Made by a program: the position numbers and the translations under genes. A stretch of DNA of 64,000 nt from Tricholomella constricta. Its lineage: Eukaryota > Basidiomycota > Agaricomycetes > Agaricales > Lyophyllaceae. Below the pieces are notes generated by a model, which ran no database searches, had not been told where the DNA came from, and saw only the letters and a program-made list of their open reading frames with translations. This document shows positions 1 through 10,599 of this stretch, piece after piece (the stretch's first letter is position 1; each line of letters starts with the position of its first letter). The stretch covers positions 372,001 through 436,000 of the forward strand of contig JAACJP010000032.1 of assembly GCA_013368375.1 (NCBI GenBank), read 5' to 3'.

Positions 1-1842
1 AAGAGCGTATAAAAGTCTCATGGTTGTGGGTGTAAGGTTAGATGGGTGCACCCACGAAGAAGTCCGCAGCCTTTTTATATTGCATTCGTAAGACTTAGAG
101 GATGACGATTACGCGATCATCCTCCTATGAGACATACTGGAGGACTTGGCACCTCGGAAAAACTGAGAGAGAATGGACGGGAGGATTTTTACAGTGCCTT
201 TTACGCCACACGAATGTGCGCACGACAGAATAGGAGAAATATCGGACTCGACTTACCTAGCCCCGCAATTCCCATGCTGATACCTTCACGACCGCCCGAG
301 TCTAAGGAGGTGAACACAAACCTGACATGACTCACGGGTGTTGTGTCATCCAGGCTGTGCGTGGGGCTTCAGCGACGGCACGCCCACATTTACTTCCATT
401 AGCACGTGGATTACTCCAAGAGGCGATGATGTCGCTGGCCGCACTGCATTTCCTCTATTTGGCAGCAGAGCATGTTCTGAGAAGGGATGATGAAGACTGG
501 GGGAGGACATAACACTGACGCTAGAGCAGTGATATTCAGCCTTAAGGAATCGTCTGATCTGAAGCCCATGTAATTTCTTCGTCAAGTACATGAAGGATTG
601 AAAAATATCATCTCAGCAGATGATGAACAACGGCAGGGCAGAGGCCACATGATGGCCACCGACCAAAGACATAAGACATCGAAAGAGAGGCCGAGCTTGC
701 AGGGCCTCCTTGAATGTTACATGAGCTATTGACGCTATCCGGCTGTGTTTCCAATCCCGATGCCGTGGTTTTCTGTGGTAAAGGTAAGTGACTGCTGTCC
801 AATATCGGCAAGGAAAATACTCGCCCTTTTTCGTGGCGCAAGTAGGGGATTTTGACAGTGTCTGACCCGGAAACACCCCTGCCATATTCATCTCCTGAGT
901 GGTCGATGCGCAACGAAGTGACGCTGCCCTGATCCACGCGGGTTTAATCTAAAATGAAAAGGACTTAGTTATACGCGGTGAATGAGATGAAATTGCGGAC
1001 ACGAACGTTCCAGCTGGTAATTTATCATCAGAATGGATTGCAGTGTCGTTCGTATCTTGCTCAGCGAATGGCGGGCATGATTAAATTGCAGGTAAAAGGT
1101 TGAGCTGAATGATAGTCTAATGCGCTCAAATACTTACATTGTCCACTTCTAAACCAGCAGGAAGCGCGTCTCGTTCCACTGGCGACAGCAACGTCTCCCT
1201 GGATGTTCCAGGTCATCTCAGATAAACGCCACTTAATTAGCACAGGTACCTGGTGATACCGAATTCGTAATGCTCGCCGTTTTGCGTATTGTTTCGTTGC
1301 TTGAAAGAAGAAATGATACCACTCTGGATATTTTGAGCCATTGCAGTCCGTCGGTGTGAGAGTGGATGATGAAAATCACCAATCGGAGCAAGCCGGGCCG
1401 CCAATTTGGAACCCTGAGCCTCCGACTTGAACCAAAACATCCTCTCGTCAGGCTCTTGACCTGAACAAGACAATTTGACGATCTCAGATAAGATTCTTCA
1501 TCATTCACGGGCCCGTGCAAGGAGGTCAAGGCAAGTCGAGGCAACTATTCTTCCGCCGACCTGACACTGATGTCGTCGTTTTTTGTTCAAGACGTCTCCA
1601 TACATTCTATCTATCATACTAACTGATTTTGCATCCAAACTTTCTTCTCCTCTGGTCGCTCTAGTCTAAGTCCCAATCCTACATCATGCCCTCTCTCATG
1701 AACCGGGATCTTCCTGCTATCTAATCTTGGCACCGTTCAGTCCTCTCTTTTTCTCTTTCTCAGCTCGTCATCGGTTCATGCATCGTGTGTCCTATTCCAC
1801 AAAGCCAAGATCCCTGACAACGGGATGTATCTGATCTTGTCT
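1..1842. other. no recognisable gene
   Basis: Short open frames exist on both strands, but none resembles a family I know and none joins across plausible introns into a longer product. No repeat shared with the rest of the window was clear to me here, apart from the final bases that lead into the first lectin duplication unit. Confidence 0.5.
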
Positions 1843-2343
1843 ACTAGAGACCCTGAGAACAAAGTTTTGCAGTACTTGTGGGCAGTCTGGCTCGAATACA
1901 ATGACCTTCGAGTTTCCACTTTCTTTCGTCGGTGCTCTATCCAGCTCAATTGTCCGAGTTTGTCGGTCGATGTAGAACTCTCACGTACGGCTTACGATTG
2001 TTCTAAATGTTCACTCACAGATCTGTCAAGTATCTGGGCACCCCACATTATCGAAAGCGATCAACGTCAGCTCTCTTCGGCAGTGGCAGTCTCGATTCGC
2101 TCTACTCAGCTACGCTGTCACAGGTATTGCGAAACGATAGATTGGGTTTCAAGAGAAAAAAAATACTTACTATAGGCCTTCCAATCTTGAAACTTCTTCC
2201 GGAGGTGATCTTCCCCGGTGGCCGCATGTGCTCTTCATACAAGCTGTCGCAAAACATATCTTCTCACCGAGACCCTGTACTGTGTATTTTTGTCCGCAAA
2301 GATTGTCAAAGCGCACGTAACGCTCCAGATACCTGTTCTTCGA

Positions 2344-2351
2344 TATAAAAG
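2344..2351 (+). promoter_or_regulatory. TATA box of lectin A
   Basis: TATAAAAG lies 77 bp upstream of the lectin A start codon. A TATA-like site is found 77-86 bp upstream of every intact lectin copy in this window. Confidence 0.6.
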
Positions 2352-2420
2352 GGCGTACAATCCATCTTCTCCACAGCAAGTCAGCTCTTCGAAGCAGGTC
2401 GCTCCAACCACAACTCCACT

Positions 2421-3185
2421 ATGCTTCCCCCTCTTGCTCTTTCTCAATCCATTGGATATATTTCCGAACCGGCGTCCACTTTCGATGACCTCAAAGATGG
2501 TGCTATTCGTCTCATATATTATCTTTCAGGGGTAATAACCATCTCCGAATTTAGTTGGTCTATGGCCCGCCGACCAGACCATAAAGAAAATCTCAAAGAT
2601 TAACGTCTGGGCTGGTGAAACGAGACCCAACGCCATCGAACTCACGTACCAGCTCATCAACGACGATGACCCTCAAACAAGGTTACATGGTCAGCGCCAA
2701 GGTGATCAGCACACCGTCACGGTCGCCGGTACGCAACTCGAGACTTCTTCTAGGATGTAACTGACGTACTACTGTTTTCATGGTAGACAATGAGTATTTC
2801 GTGGGTATCTTTGGTGCCATTGACAGCGACAACCTTCTGCCCAGTTTGAGACGCATTGGGTTCCTTGTGTACAACAAGAATACCGGCAACGTGACTGAGC
2901 GAGGTCAGTTTCCTATTCCCGCCAGCAGTTCGCGCATTTACGAGACACCCGCAGGCCCTTTTCCCGATACCACGGAATCCGACAAGCATGTCAAGGGCTT
3001 CGCTTCGGGCCTCGGAGTGATCCTCGCGCTCACTGGAACGTTGACCGCTAACAGTAAGTCTAACTATGTATTGTGACAAATCATACTGCTGAAATAGCAT
3101 CATAGAAATCCTCAACTCTTTCGCTATTTATTCACTCCAATCGGATGGGCTGGATTTTGGAATTAAGCCTGTGATGAAGATTTAA
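2421..3185 (+). CDS. jacalin-like lectin A (182 aa, five exons)
   Basis: Predicted carbohydrate-binding protein of the jacalin-related (beta-prism I) fold. Exons read as 2421-2499, 2555-2728, 2787-2903, 2955-3053 and 3106-3185. All four introns are in phase 1 and the joined frame has no stop. The order of motifs fits a jacalin domain: FDDLKDG, then KKISKINVWAG, LHGQRQGD, the EYFVGIFGAID strand, IGFLVYN, and a final strand at NSFAIYS. No signal peptide or membrane segment is seen, so a cytosolic location is likely. Unlike the main family, intron 2 has a normal GT donor, and the last exon (ILNSFAIYSLQSDG) has lost the LDTVAVYKVQSGG signature. With copy B it forms a diverged tandem pair. Fold assignment is by pattern; sugar specificity cannot be read. 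Confidence 0.75.
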
Positions 3186-4042
3186 TTGTTATTGAAACAG
3201 CGAAACTCCTCTCCTCTCGGGAGTCCGTTGGTACAGAGCTCTAAAGTTATTCTCATACTATCCGGTTGATGTATGGGCGGTTTTGTGTTTTCTTGTAGTC
3301 GAGTACTTTACAATGACAAGGACTTCTGGCGTGTGCCACCATTACATCTTCTTTGAGCTCAGTCTGCCTTTTCTTGACATGAGTGAATGGTACGCACGAC
3401 ATGGTCTTGCGTTTTATATTTGGAAGTGTATGTTTATGCCTCTAATCAATGCGCCCACAAGGTCCACGTGCGCGCGGAGTCAAAGGTCGTTCGAGTTTGG
3501 AAAGTTCGGCAGGCAGCGGAATGGTCATCGTAATCTCGAGTTCCAGGGGTAAGGAGTTAATTTCGCAGGCCTTGAGACACTGAAAACATAGTTTTGCATC
3601 ACTTCTGGGCAGTCTGGCTCGGTTACAAAGACCTTCGACGTCCTTGCTCCACTTCATTCTGTTGATGCTCTATCCAGCTCAACTCTCCGATTTTGTCGGT
3701 CGATGTAGAACTCTCACGCAAGGCTTACGATTTTTTTAGATGTCCACTCATAGACAAGTCAATTATCTGGGCACCCCATATTATCGGAAGCGATTAACGT
3801 CGGCTCTCTCCAGTCGCTCTACTGAACTATGCTGTCACAGGCATTGCGAAACGACAGATTGGTTCATCGAGAAAGAAGATACTTCCATTGTTGAAACTTG
3901 TTCCGGAGGTGATCTTCCCCGGTGGCCGCATTTGCTCTTCATTTAAGCTGTCGCAAAACATATCTTCTCACCACTCTGTTGTGTGTCTTCATCCGCAAAG
4001 ATTTTGGAAGCGTACCTAATGCTCTAGGTATCTGTTCTTCGA

Positions 4043-4050
4043 TATAAAAG
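4043..4050 (+). promoter_or_regulatory. TATA box of lectin B
   Basis: TATAAAAG lies 79 bp upstream of the lectin B start codon, at the same relative place as in copy A. Confidence 0.6.
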
Positions 4051-4121
4051 GGCGTACAATCCACCTGCTCCGCTCAGCAAGTCAGCTCTTCCAAGCAAGT
4101 CGTTCCAACTCCAACTTTACA

Positions 4122-4881
4122 ATGCTTCCCCCTGTTGTCCTTTCTGAATCCATTGGATTTACATCTGAACCCGCGTCCACCTTTGATGACCTTAAAGATG
4201 GTGCTAGTATTCATCCCTTGTATTATCTTCCAAGGGAAATAACCATCTTCGAATTTAGTTGGTCTGTGGCCCGCCGACCAGACCATAAAGAAGATCACGC
4301 AGATTAAGATCTGGACTGGCGAAACGAGACCCAACGCCATCGAACTCACGTACCAGCTCATCAACGACGATGACCCCCAAATAAGGTTACATGGTTTGCG
4401 CCGAGGTGATGAGCACATCGTCGCGGTCGCCGGTATGCAACTCGAGAGCTTCTTTAAAGGATTTAACTGACGTACTGTTTTCACGGTAGACAATGAATAT
4501 TTCGTGGGTGTCTTCGGTGCCATTGACAGCGATAAGATGCGGCCTAGTTTAAGACGCCTTGGGTTCGTCGTGTACGACATAGATACCGGCAATTTGACTG
4601 AGCGAGGTCAGTTTCCTTTCCCGTCAGCAGTTCGCGCATTTACGAGACACCCGCAGGCCCTTATCCCGCTACCACCAACTCCGACAAGGTCAAGGGCTTC
4701 GCTTCGGGCCTCGGAGTGATCCTCGCGCTCACTGGAACATTGACCGCTAACAGTAAGCCTCTCTGTGTAGTGAAAGATATTATACTGCTTAAATATCGTC
4801 TTAGCGATCCTCAACTCTTTCGCTGTTTATTCACTTCTAACGGATGGGTTGGTTGGAAGTAAGCCTGCGTTGAAGGTTTGA
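4122..4881 (+). CDS. jacalin-like lectin B (180 aa, five exons)
   Basis: Tandem paralogue of lectin A. Exons read as 4122-4200, 4259-4432, 4490-4606, 4657-4752 and 4805-4881, with every intron in phase 1 and no stop in the joined frame. The product has the same strand order as A: FDDLKDG, KKITQIKIWTG, LHGLRRGDE, EYFVGVFGAID, LGFVVYD and NSFAVYS. Exon 4 is one codon shorter than in A. The donor of intron 2 is GT. The 3' flank carries the conserved GGACTTCCGGCGTGTGCC motif at about 5018-5035. Both A and B keep an open frame despite clear divergence, which suggests selection on the protein. Confidence 0.75.
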
Positions 4882-5244
4882 TCGTTTTTCGAGACAGTAA
4901 AACTCCCCTCCTCTCAGGAGTACGTTGACACTGAGCTCTGTATTCATTCTCCTACTATCCGATTGATCTACGTATGGTTTTGCGTTTTGTTTGTAGTCGA
5001 GTACTTCGGAGCGACAAGGACTTCCGGCGTGTGCCACCCATTACATCTTCTTTGAGCTCAGTCTGCCTTTTCTTGAGATGAGGAAATGATACACACGATA
5101 TGGCCTCGTGTTTTATATTTGGAAGTGTATGTTTATGCCTCTAACCAATGCGTGGGCCCGTTGCCCACAAGATCCACGTGAATGCGGAGTGAAAGGTCGT
5201 CCGAGTTCGAAGAGTCCGGCAGGCAGCGGAATGGTCCACTACCA

Positions 5245-5605
5245 TCAGCAGCAGATGAGGAATGGGCAGCACATAAGGCCAGCAAAACATCCTGCAAGGC
5301 TACGTCCGCGAGTGAGTGAAAATTTGTGAACGGAGGTAATTTCAACGTACAGTCCGCAACATCCGCAGCAGCAATCCGATTCCTGCTTTGGCGGTGGCTG
5401 CTGGACGTAGACCACCTGTGGTTGTGGCTGACCCGGGTACGGTTGCTGCGGATAATACTGGGGTTGCTCTGGGAAGTGGTGGACGAGCTGCTGAGGCACG
5501 GAACCAAACGAGCAGAGACGGACGGCACTCACGAAAGGCCTCCCCCTGATAGACAGGCCCTGGTTTATCGATAACGGGAGGACCGTAGTAGCCTTGGTTG
5601 GACAT
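5245..5605 (-). CDS. CYSTM-like small cysteine-rich protein (81 aa)
   Basis: Three exons on the minus strand: 5605-5533, 5468-5351 and 5299-5245. The product starts MSNQGYYGPPVIDKPG, continues through a proline/glutamine/tyrosine-rich stretch, and ends in a cysteine-dense tail (DCCCGCCGLLAGCF, then MCCPFLICC). This layout, a disordered PYQ-rich head and a C-terminal CCxGCC-type segment, is that of the CYSTM family of small stress-related membrane-associated proteins. The start is the first ATG and has no competitor. Splice sites were chosen because they alone keep the cysteine tail in frame. It lies tail to tail with lectin B; its 3' flank takes part in the lectin tandem duplication. Function beyond family membership is unknown. 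Confidence 0.6.
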
Positions 5606-6229
5606 TTGCAAAAAGGTTGTAAGGAAGAAAGGTGTACATCGTTCCGCAGCTGCAGCCAAGCTTCAGCTGGACGCTGCTGCGGTCACAATTCAGACGCCGA
5701 CCAGGAATGATCTCGTCGATCTCTTCGGGCCGACATTCCGTTTCAGTGTGAATGGGGGATGATGTGAAAAGCATAGGTACCAGCGCACTGATAAGAATCA
5801 GGATGGGAACGACAGGGTTGTGGAAGAAGAACCTGTAGCCAAGATCTGCAAAAAATTATGGGTGTGCAAACGACATGAAAGAGACGAAGAATCTGAACAG
5901 ATGGAATTTGGGAGGATACATGTTTATCATCGACGTTGATGTTCTACTAGACAAGACGATCAAAAGACGATTCAGATTGTATGAGCCTACCTGGAGCGGT
6001 TTGCCTGGAGAGGTGCTAAAAAGTTTGAGTGCGACACGTCCCTCTGGAAAACTTCAATGAAAGTTCGACTTTCAGGTTTCTGCTCAGAACAAAAGCGATC
6101 ACACGGCTGCTCGCGCTGACGCGTGCCGGCTGCCATGTCATTCGACTTACAAAGTGTGGATGAATTGTACCCGACGCGACGCATCGCGGGACTCCAGGAA
6201 TACACTCATGGTGGGGACCCATCTGAAGG
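5606..6229. other. no recognisable gene
   Basis: Upstream region of the CYSTM-like gene. It holds only short open frames on both strands, none of which I recognise. Confidence 0.4.
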
Positions 6230-6600
6230 AATCTCGGGAGCCAATCATAATTTGGATCGCACGTCTCCATCGCGATGGATTGTTCAATGGCGGGCTTACG
6301 GCAAGCGCAAGATCGAAAGGAAATACAAATTGACCGGTTCGGAAAAAAGCACACACCTGAGAGTCCTTTGTTGAGAGGTACAAGACAGCAACGATATTGA
6401 TAATCAGCTGGAATGACCGTGAAGCCAAACACCAGCAATGTACAAGGTCCTCAGCGTTAAGAGATGACGACAACCAGATTGGATTCTGTGAATGGCGACT
6501 GTACATGTGTCGAGGTTTGCCTGCGATTAAGGTGAGCGGCAGGATCCTTGTTCTCAATAATGAAGATCGACTTGACGGTGGCTGCGCAGGAGCCTGAATC
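6230..6600 (-). pseudogene. relic of a minus-strand lectin (last exons and 3' flank)
   Basis: About 6230-6460 matches the 3' flank of lectin D (about 9475-9725), and 6471-6600 matches its last exon, last intron and part of exon 4. The coding part is full of substitutions and the match stops abruptly at about 6600. The relic is oriented away from lectin C at 7458, so it is probably the remains of C's former head-to-head partner. The conserved 3' motif survives at about 6348-6370. Confidence 0.65.
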
Positions 6601-6658
6601 TTGCAGGTTCATCTGATTTATCTGGTACGAGCGGATTTCATACCATCGTATATATATA

Positions 6659-7026
6659 CTATGTTACCCTGTACATTCGTCAACCCCGGTCATTCGTCGT
6701 TTTGAGAAAATCTCACCTCATACGGCTCCTACTGGTCTGAAACTTGAGATGATGTACTTTAGAATATATTGGAACTGTTTCGTGAAGGTTTGACATTGAG
6801 AAACGAAGTATAAAAGAAGTCCCTTCTGAGGAGAGATTTTGGGCGTGATGCTTAGAAATGTCACTCTGCCGTGCACGCCGAAGGCGGAGCTTCAAACTAT
6901 TTCGTCAGGCACAGGGCTAAATCGTCAGTCGTCGCTCTCGGGTGAAGCCAAATTTGATGGCGGCGAGTGTGACCTGATGTGACTCTGACGAATGACCGGG
7001 GTTGACGAATGTACAGGGTAACATAG
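6659..7026. mobile_element. candidate MITE with 40-bp perfect inverted repeats
   Basis: Bases 6659-6698 (starting CTATGTTACCCT) are the exact reverse complement of 6987-7026. The 368-bp unit is flanked by TA on both sides (6657-6658 and 7027-7028), as expected for a Tc1/mariner-type target duplication. The interior has no open frame of note. It lies between the relic lectin at 6.5 kb and lectin C. No second copy was seen in the window. Confidence 0.6.
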
Positions 7027-7375
7027 TATAAGCTCTGGCATGCGTTGACTAGTTGCAAGCTCGAGATGGGGACCAGTCGGTGAAAAACGCCGGAGGACGG
7101 CAACCGCCGGACGATCGTCTCACGCTTCTGATAGTCACGTGGACGTGCGAATTCCATCGCGACTGTCAAGCTGCCTCCGCAACCTTCCATTGCGATGACC
7201 TCTATCGGAGATATTGTAAACCTTACTCGGAGATATTCTTGCCCGGTATGAAACGTGACTTCCTCTAGATTCCGACTGTTATCTTCACCATACCTTCGTC
7301 ATGGAAGTTGATCAGGTTTGTCTCGTCTACCGTTCTAGAGTCACTGCTAACAGCTCCAAATACATGGTTCTCGAG

Positions 7376-7383
7376 TATATAAG
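7376..7383 (+). promoter_or_regulatory. TATA box of lectin C
   Basis: TATATAAG lies 82 bp upstream of the lectin C start codon. The same octamer lies 82 bp upstream of copies D and E. Confidence 0.6.
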
Positions 7384-7457
7384 AGTCCTCAGTCCACATT
7401 ATTACCCCAGCACCCCATCTAGCTCTCTCTCGTAGTTCTCAAATCTCCATCTCTGCA

Positions 7458-8226
7458 ATGCTTCCCGCACTTGTCGTTTCTGAGGCCGTCGGTTACGCCA
7501 CCACGTCCGACACAAAATATACCTTCGATGACCTCAAGGATGGTAATATACGTTTGCTCTGCTCACCATCTTCAAACTCTGACTATTTCACCTCCAGTCG
7601 GCCTATGGCCCGCCCACCAATACATCAAGAAGGTCACGAGCATCAGCGTCTGGATCGGTGCCGCCAAGCCCAATGGCATCGAAATTACTTACCAGCTCTC
7701 CAACACCACCCAGCCCAGTGTCCAGATGCACGGACTGCGCTCTGGAACTCAGAAGACTGTGACTGTTGCTGGCGAGTTTGGCGCCGTTCCTCGATATTCC
7801 TCCCTGACTGATGTGCTTTGTGCGCCACAGATAGCGAGTTCTTCGTCGGCATCTTTGGCGCTATTGACAGTGACGCCGATCAGCCCACTCTCAAACGCAT
7901 CGGGTTCCTCGTCTACAACAAGGATACTGGTGCTCTCACGCAGCAAGGTTAGTCTCCATGTCCTTGCTGGAATTTGTCACTTACTCGCAATGCCGCAGGT
8001 CCCTTCCCCGACGCCACTGTTACCACCAAAGACATCGTTGGTTTCACTTCCCTTGGCTTGATCATCGGATTCAGCGGCACCTGCGCCTCCAATGGTAAGC
8101 CGCCCTTGAGCGAGAAAAATGATCCTGCTCACCATCATCGCAGGCAACCTCGACACTGTCGCCGTCTACAAAGTCCAATCTGGCGGCTCTACCAACGTCG
8201 GCATTAGCAACTTCTTCGTTAATTGA
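7458..8226 (+). CDS. jacalin-like lectin C (184 aa, five exons)
   Basis: Reference copy of the family. Exons are 7458-7542, 7598-7771, 7831-7947, 7999-8094 and 8144-8226; all introns are phase 1, so internal exons (174, 117, 96 nt) are each a whole number of codons. The joined product runs MLPALVVSEAVGY, YTFDDLKDG, KKVTSISVWIG, NGIEITYQLS, MHGLRSGT, EFFVGIFGAID, IGFLVYNKDTG, IVGFTSLGLIIGFSG, LDTVAVYKVQSGG. This matches the strand order and final LDxxxVY strand of jacalin-related lectins. There is no signal peptide. Intron 2 begins with GC rather than GT (GCGAGT): only that site joins the frame, because the nearby GT would give a stop. A conserved 3' motif lies at about 8348-8368. Ligand is unknown. 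Confidence 0.8.
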
Positions 8227-8454
8227 TATGTCCCCCTCTTCATCTGTCGACACGGAGAACATTGTACATAGCTGATGTTTGGCTTCGCGGTCATTCGAGC
8301 CGACAGTGTTATGTATGAGTATTTTTGTAGTTTTGTAACTCGCAACAAAGGACTTTAAGGCGTGTGCCTTTTCTTCAAATGATCGGTGGCGATTTATGTT
8401 TCCTGTTCAATCTTACCGCAAGCTCGTCATCGGATAATTTATCGCGCTGAAAAA

Positions 8455-8790
8455 TACCAGTGTTCTCATGCAGCGGCAACGTGCCCTTCCCGTCCTTGCT
8501 GGGATTTTCACTTACTACTCGCAGTGCCACAGGCCCCTTTCTCCACGCCACTGCTACTTCTCAAAGCATCGTTGGTTTCACTTCCCTTGGATTGGTCGTC
8601 GGACTCAGCTGTAAATGCGCGTTCAACGGTGGATCTCTCCGCATCGAGGTAAATGATCCTGCTTACCATCATAGCAAAAAGTCCCAACACCGCCGCCATC
8701 CAAACGCTCCGGTCAGACGGCAACGAGTTCTTCACCAGCGACTTTTGAAACCTGAATTCCATCGCTTCCTCTTCAACTGTAGAAATAGGT
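8455..8790 (+). pseudogene. 3' half of a lectin gene (relic)
   Basis: Downstream of lectin C the sequence repeats the end of exon 3, intron 3, exon 4 and a scrambled exon 5 of the lectin family. Examples are the GPF-type start of exon 4 after the acceptor at about 8530 and the text for VGFTSLGLVVG. The glycine that precedes the last strand is replaced and a stop follows early. No 5' half is present. A trace of the 3' motif is seen at about 8811-8826. Confidence 0.7.
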
Positions 8791-8829
8791 GCCTTGTTTG
8801 TAGTATGATTTTCGGCGTGCACCACCGTT

Positions 8830-9470
8830 TCTCTCTCCTTTGACAATGCTAGCTTGCCTGAGGAATTGGACTACCGAATGGTCGCCAGACTTTGTCCCCT
8901 TGTGCGGGGAGAAAACGATGGCACCCACCAAGAAGTGCCTTTGGCGTAACAGAGAATTGGCGGCAGTTCTTGAAACAAAGAAGACGCTTCGAGATATTAT
9001 TCGCGGTAGTATCGTACTTTTTGTCGAGAACCCACTACGTAACTTGTCTTACCCGTTCATCAATATCAACACCAGAATTCTTGAAAATGGATGGGGATCA
9101 GGTGGAACCGAAGCAGTCTGCATCGCGTCCATCCTATGTGCTCAAGGATATTAGTGCTCGATGTCATGGGAGCTTCGTTCACTTGCAGGAATTGCATCGA
9201 CAATGTGAAATGAAAGGTTGCTCAATTTCGTAAGGTCTGATTCGATGCACTTGGCCCACGCAACGTCTATAATGCGTACCGCTTAATTCTTGTGCTAAAC
9301 ATGAAGTCATACTTATTATAGCGTCAGATAGTAACGTGGCCGAGATTCCCGCAACCTAAGACCATGACCCGTGGCTATCACTCTTTAGCTGAAGAGTCGT
9401 CGTGGAATCGAGTCCAACTTGGAACCCGAGTCCGACGTACTAGACATAGGTTCGTTCCTACTGCTCGCAT
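8830..9470. other. no recognisable gene
   Basis: Two overlapping plus-strand open frames of about 105-113 codons occur (8840-9154 and 8892-9233). They resemble nothing I know, have no consistent intron structure, and are probably chance frames. Confidence 0.4.
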
Positions 9471-9744
9471 TCATTCAGGGAATTCTGGCCTGAGCCATCA
9501 CAATGTGGATCATATATCTTCATCGCGATGAGTTGTCCAATCGGGCGCTTGCCGCCAGGAAAGACTGAACTGGAACACGAATTGACCGGTTTGTTGAAAT
9601 GAAGCACACACCTGAAAGTCCTTATTTCTGAGGTACAAGATAACAAAGATACTCATACATGACGATGTCAGCTCGAATGACCGTGGAGCCAAACATCAGC
9701 TATGTACAATGTCCTCAGTGTTGAAAGATTATGAGGGGGTTGAA

Positions 9745-10514
9745 TCACAGGATGAGGTTGCTAATGCCGAAGTTGGTAGAGCCGCCAGATTGGACTTTGT
9801 AAACGGCGACGGTGTCGAGGTTGCCTGCGGTAACTGAGCGGCAGGATCCATGTTCTCGCTAATAAAGAGCGACTTACCGTTGGAGGCACATGTGCCGCTG
9901 AATCCGACAATCAATCCGAGGGAAGTGAAGCCGACAATGTTTTGGGTGGTAGCGGTGGGGTCGGGGAAGGGGCCTGCGACATTGCGAGTAAGCGAGAGAT
10001 TCCAGCAAGGACGAGGAGATTAACCCTGTTGCGTGACAGCACCGGTGTCCTTGTTATAGACGATAAACCCGATGCGCTTGAGAGTGGGCTGATCGGCGTC
10101 ATTGTTAATGGCGCCAAAGATGCCGACGAAAAACTCATTGCCTGTGGCGTACGAAGGACATCAGTCAGAAGGAAATATCGAGGACATCGCCAAACTCGCC
10201 AGCAACAGTCACGGTCTTCTGGGTGCCAGAGCGCATTCCGTGCATCTGAACACTGGGCTGGGTGGTGTTGGAGAGCTGGTAAGTGATTTCGATGCCGTTG
10301 GGCTTTGCGGCGCCGACCCAGACGCTGATGCTCGTGACCTTCTTGATGTATTGGTGGGCGGGCCAGAGGCCAACTGGAATTGAAAAGAGTCAGAATCTGA
10401 ATTTGCTGAGGAGAGCAAACATATAATACCATCCTTGAGGTCATCGAAGGTATACGTTGGGTCGGACGTGGTGGCATAACCGACGGCCTCAGAAATGACA
10501 AGTGCGGGAAGCAT
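9745..10514 (-). CDS. jacalin-like lectin D (183 aa, five exons)
   Basis: Minus-strand family member with intact frame. Exons are 10514-10430, 10373-10200, 10141-10025, 9973-9878 and 9824-9745, all joined in phase 1, with exon lengths (85, 174, 117, 96, 80 nt) nearly identical to copy C. The product keeps the WPAHQYIKK, MHGMRSGTQKT, NEFFVGIFGAI and LDTVAVYKVQSGG segments and ends NLIL. Intron 2 again has a GC donor (GCGAGT). It is the minus member of a head-to-head pair with the E pseudogene at 12449, across a 1.9-kb block also found upstream of other copies. A TATATAAG box lies 82 bp upstream on the minus strand. Confidence 0.8.
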
Positions 10515-10588
10515 TTTAGGGATGGATGTTTCAAAACCGAACGAGACAGCTAGCTGAAATGCTGGCGTAATAGCATAGATTGAGGACA

Positions 10589-10596
10589 CTTATATA
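10589..10596 (-). promoter_or_regulatory. TATA box of lectin D
   Basis: On the minus strand this reads TATATAAG, 82 bp upstream of the lectin D start codon. Confidence 0.6.
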
Positions 10597-10599
10597 CCC

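Larger units (their letters stand above)
1843..3531 (+). repeat. tandem duplication unit A (lectin A plus flanks)
   Basis: This stretch is repeated in the same order at 3571-5237. Shared landmarks are the upstream text around 1871-1990 and 3600-3720, the whole five-exon lectin gene, the 3' flank, and a right end in the sequence that forms the 3' flank of the CYSTM-like gene (about 3450-3531 versus 5164-5237). Divergence is moderate, so the duplication is not recent. Boundaries are accurate to a few tens of bases. Confidence 0.75.
3571..5237 (+). repeat. tandem duplication unit B (lectin B plus flanks)
   Basis: Second copy of the unit described at 1843-3531, in the same orientation. Its right end abuts and includes the 3' flank of the CYSTM-like gene (stop codon at 5245 on the minus strand). 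The original unit therefore probably lay beside that gene, and the left copy carries only a scrap of its flank. Confidence 0.75.
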
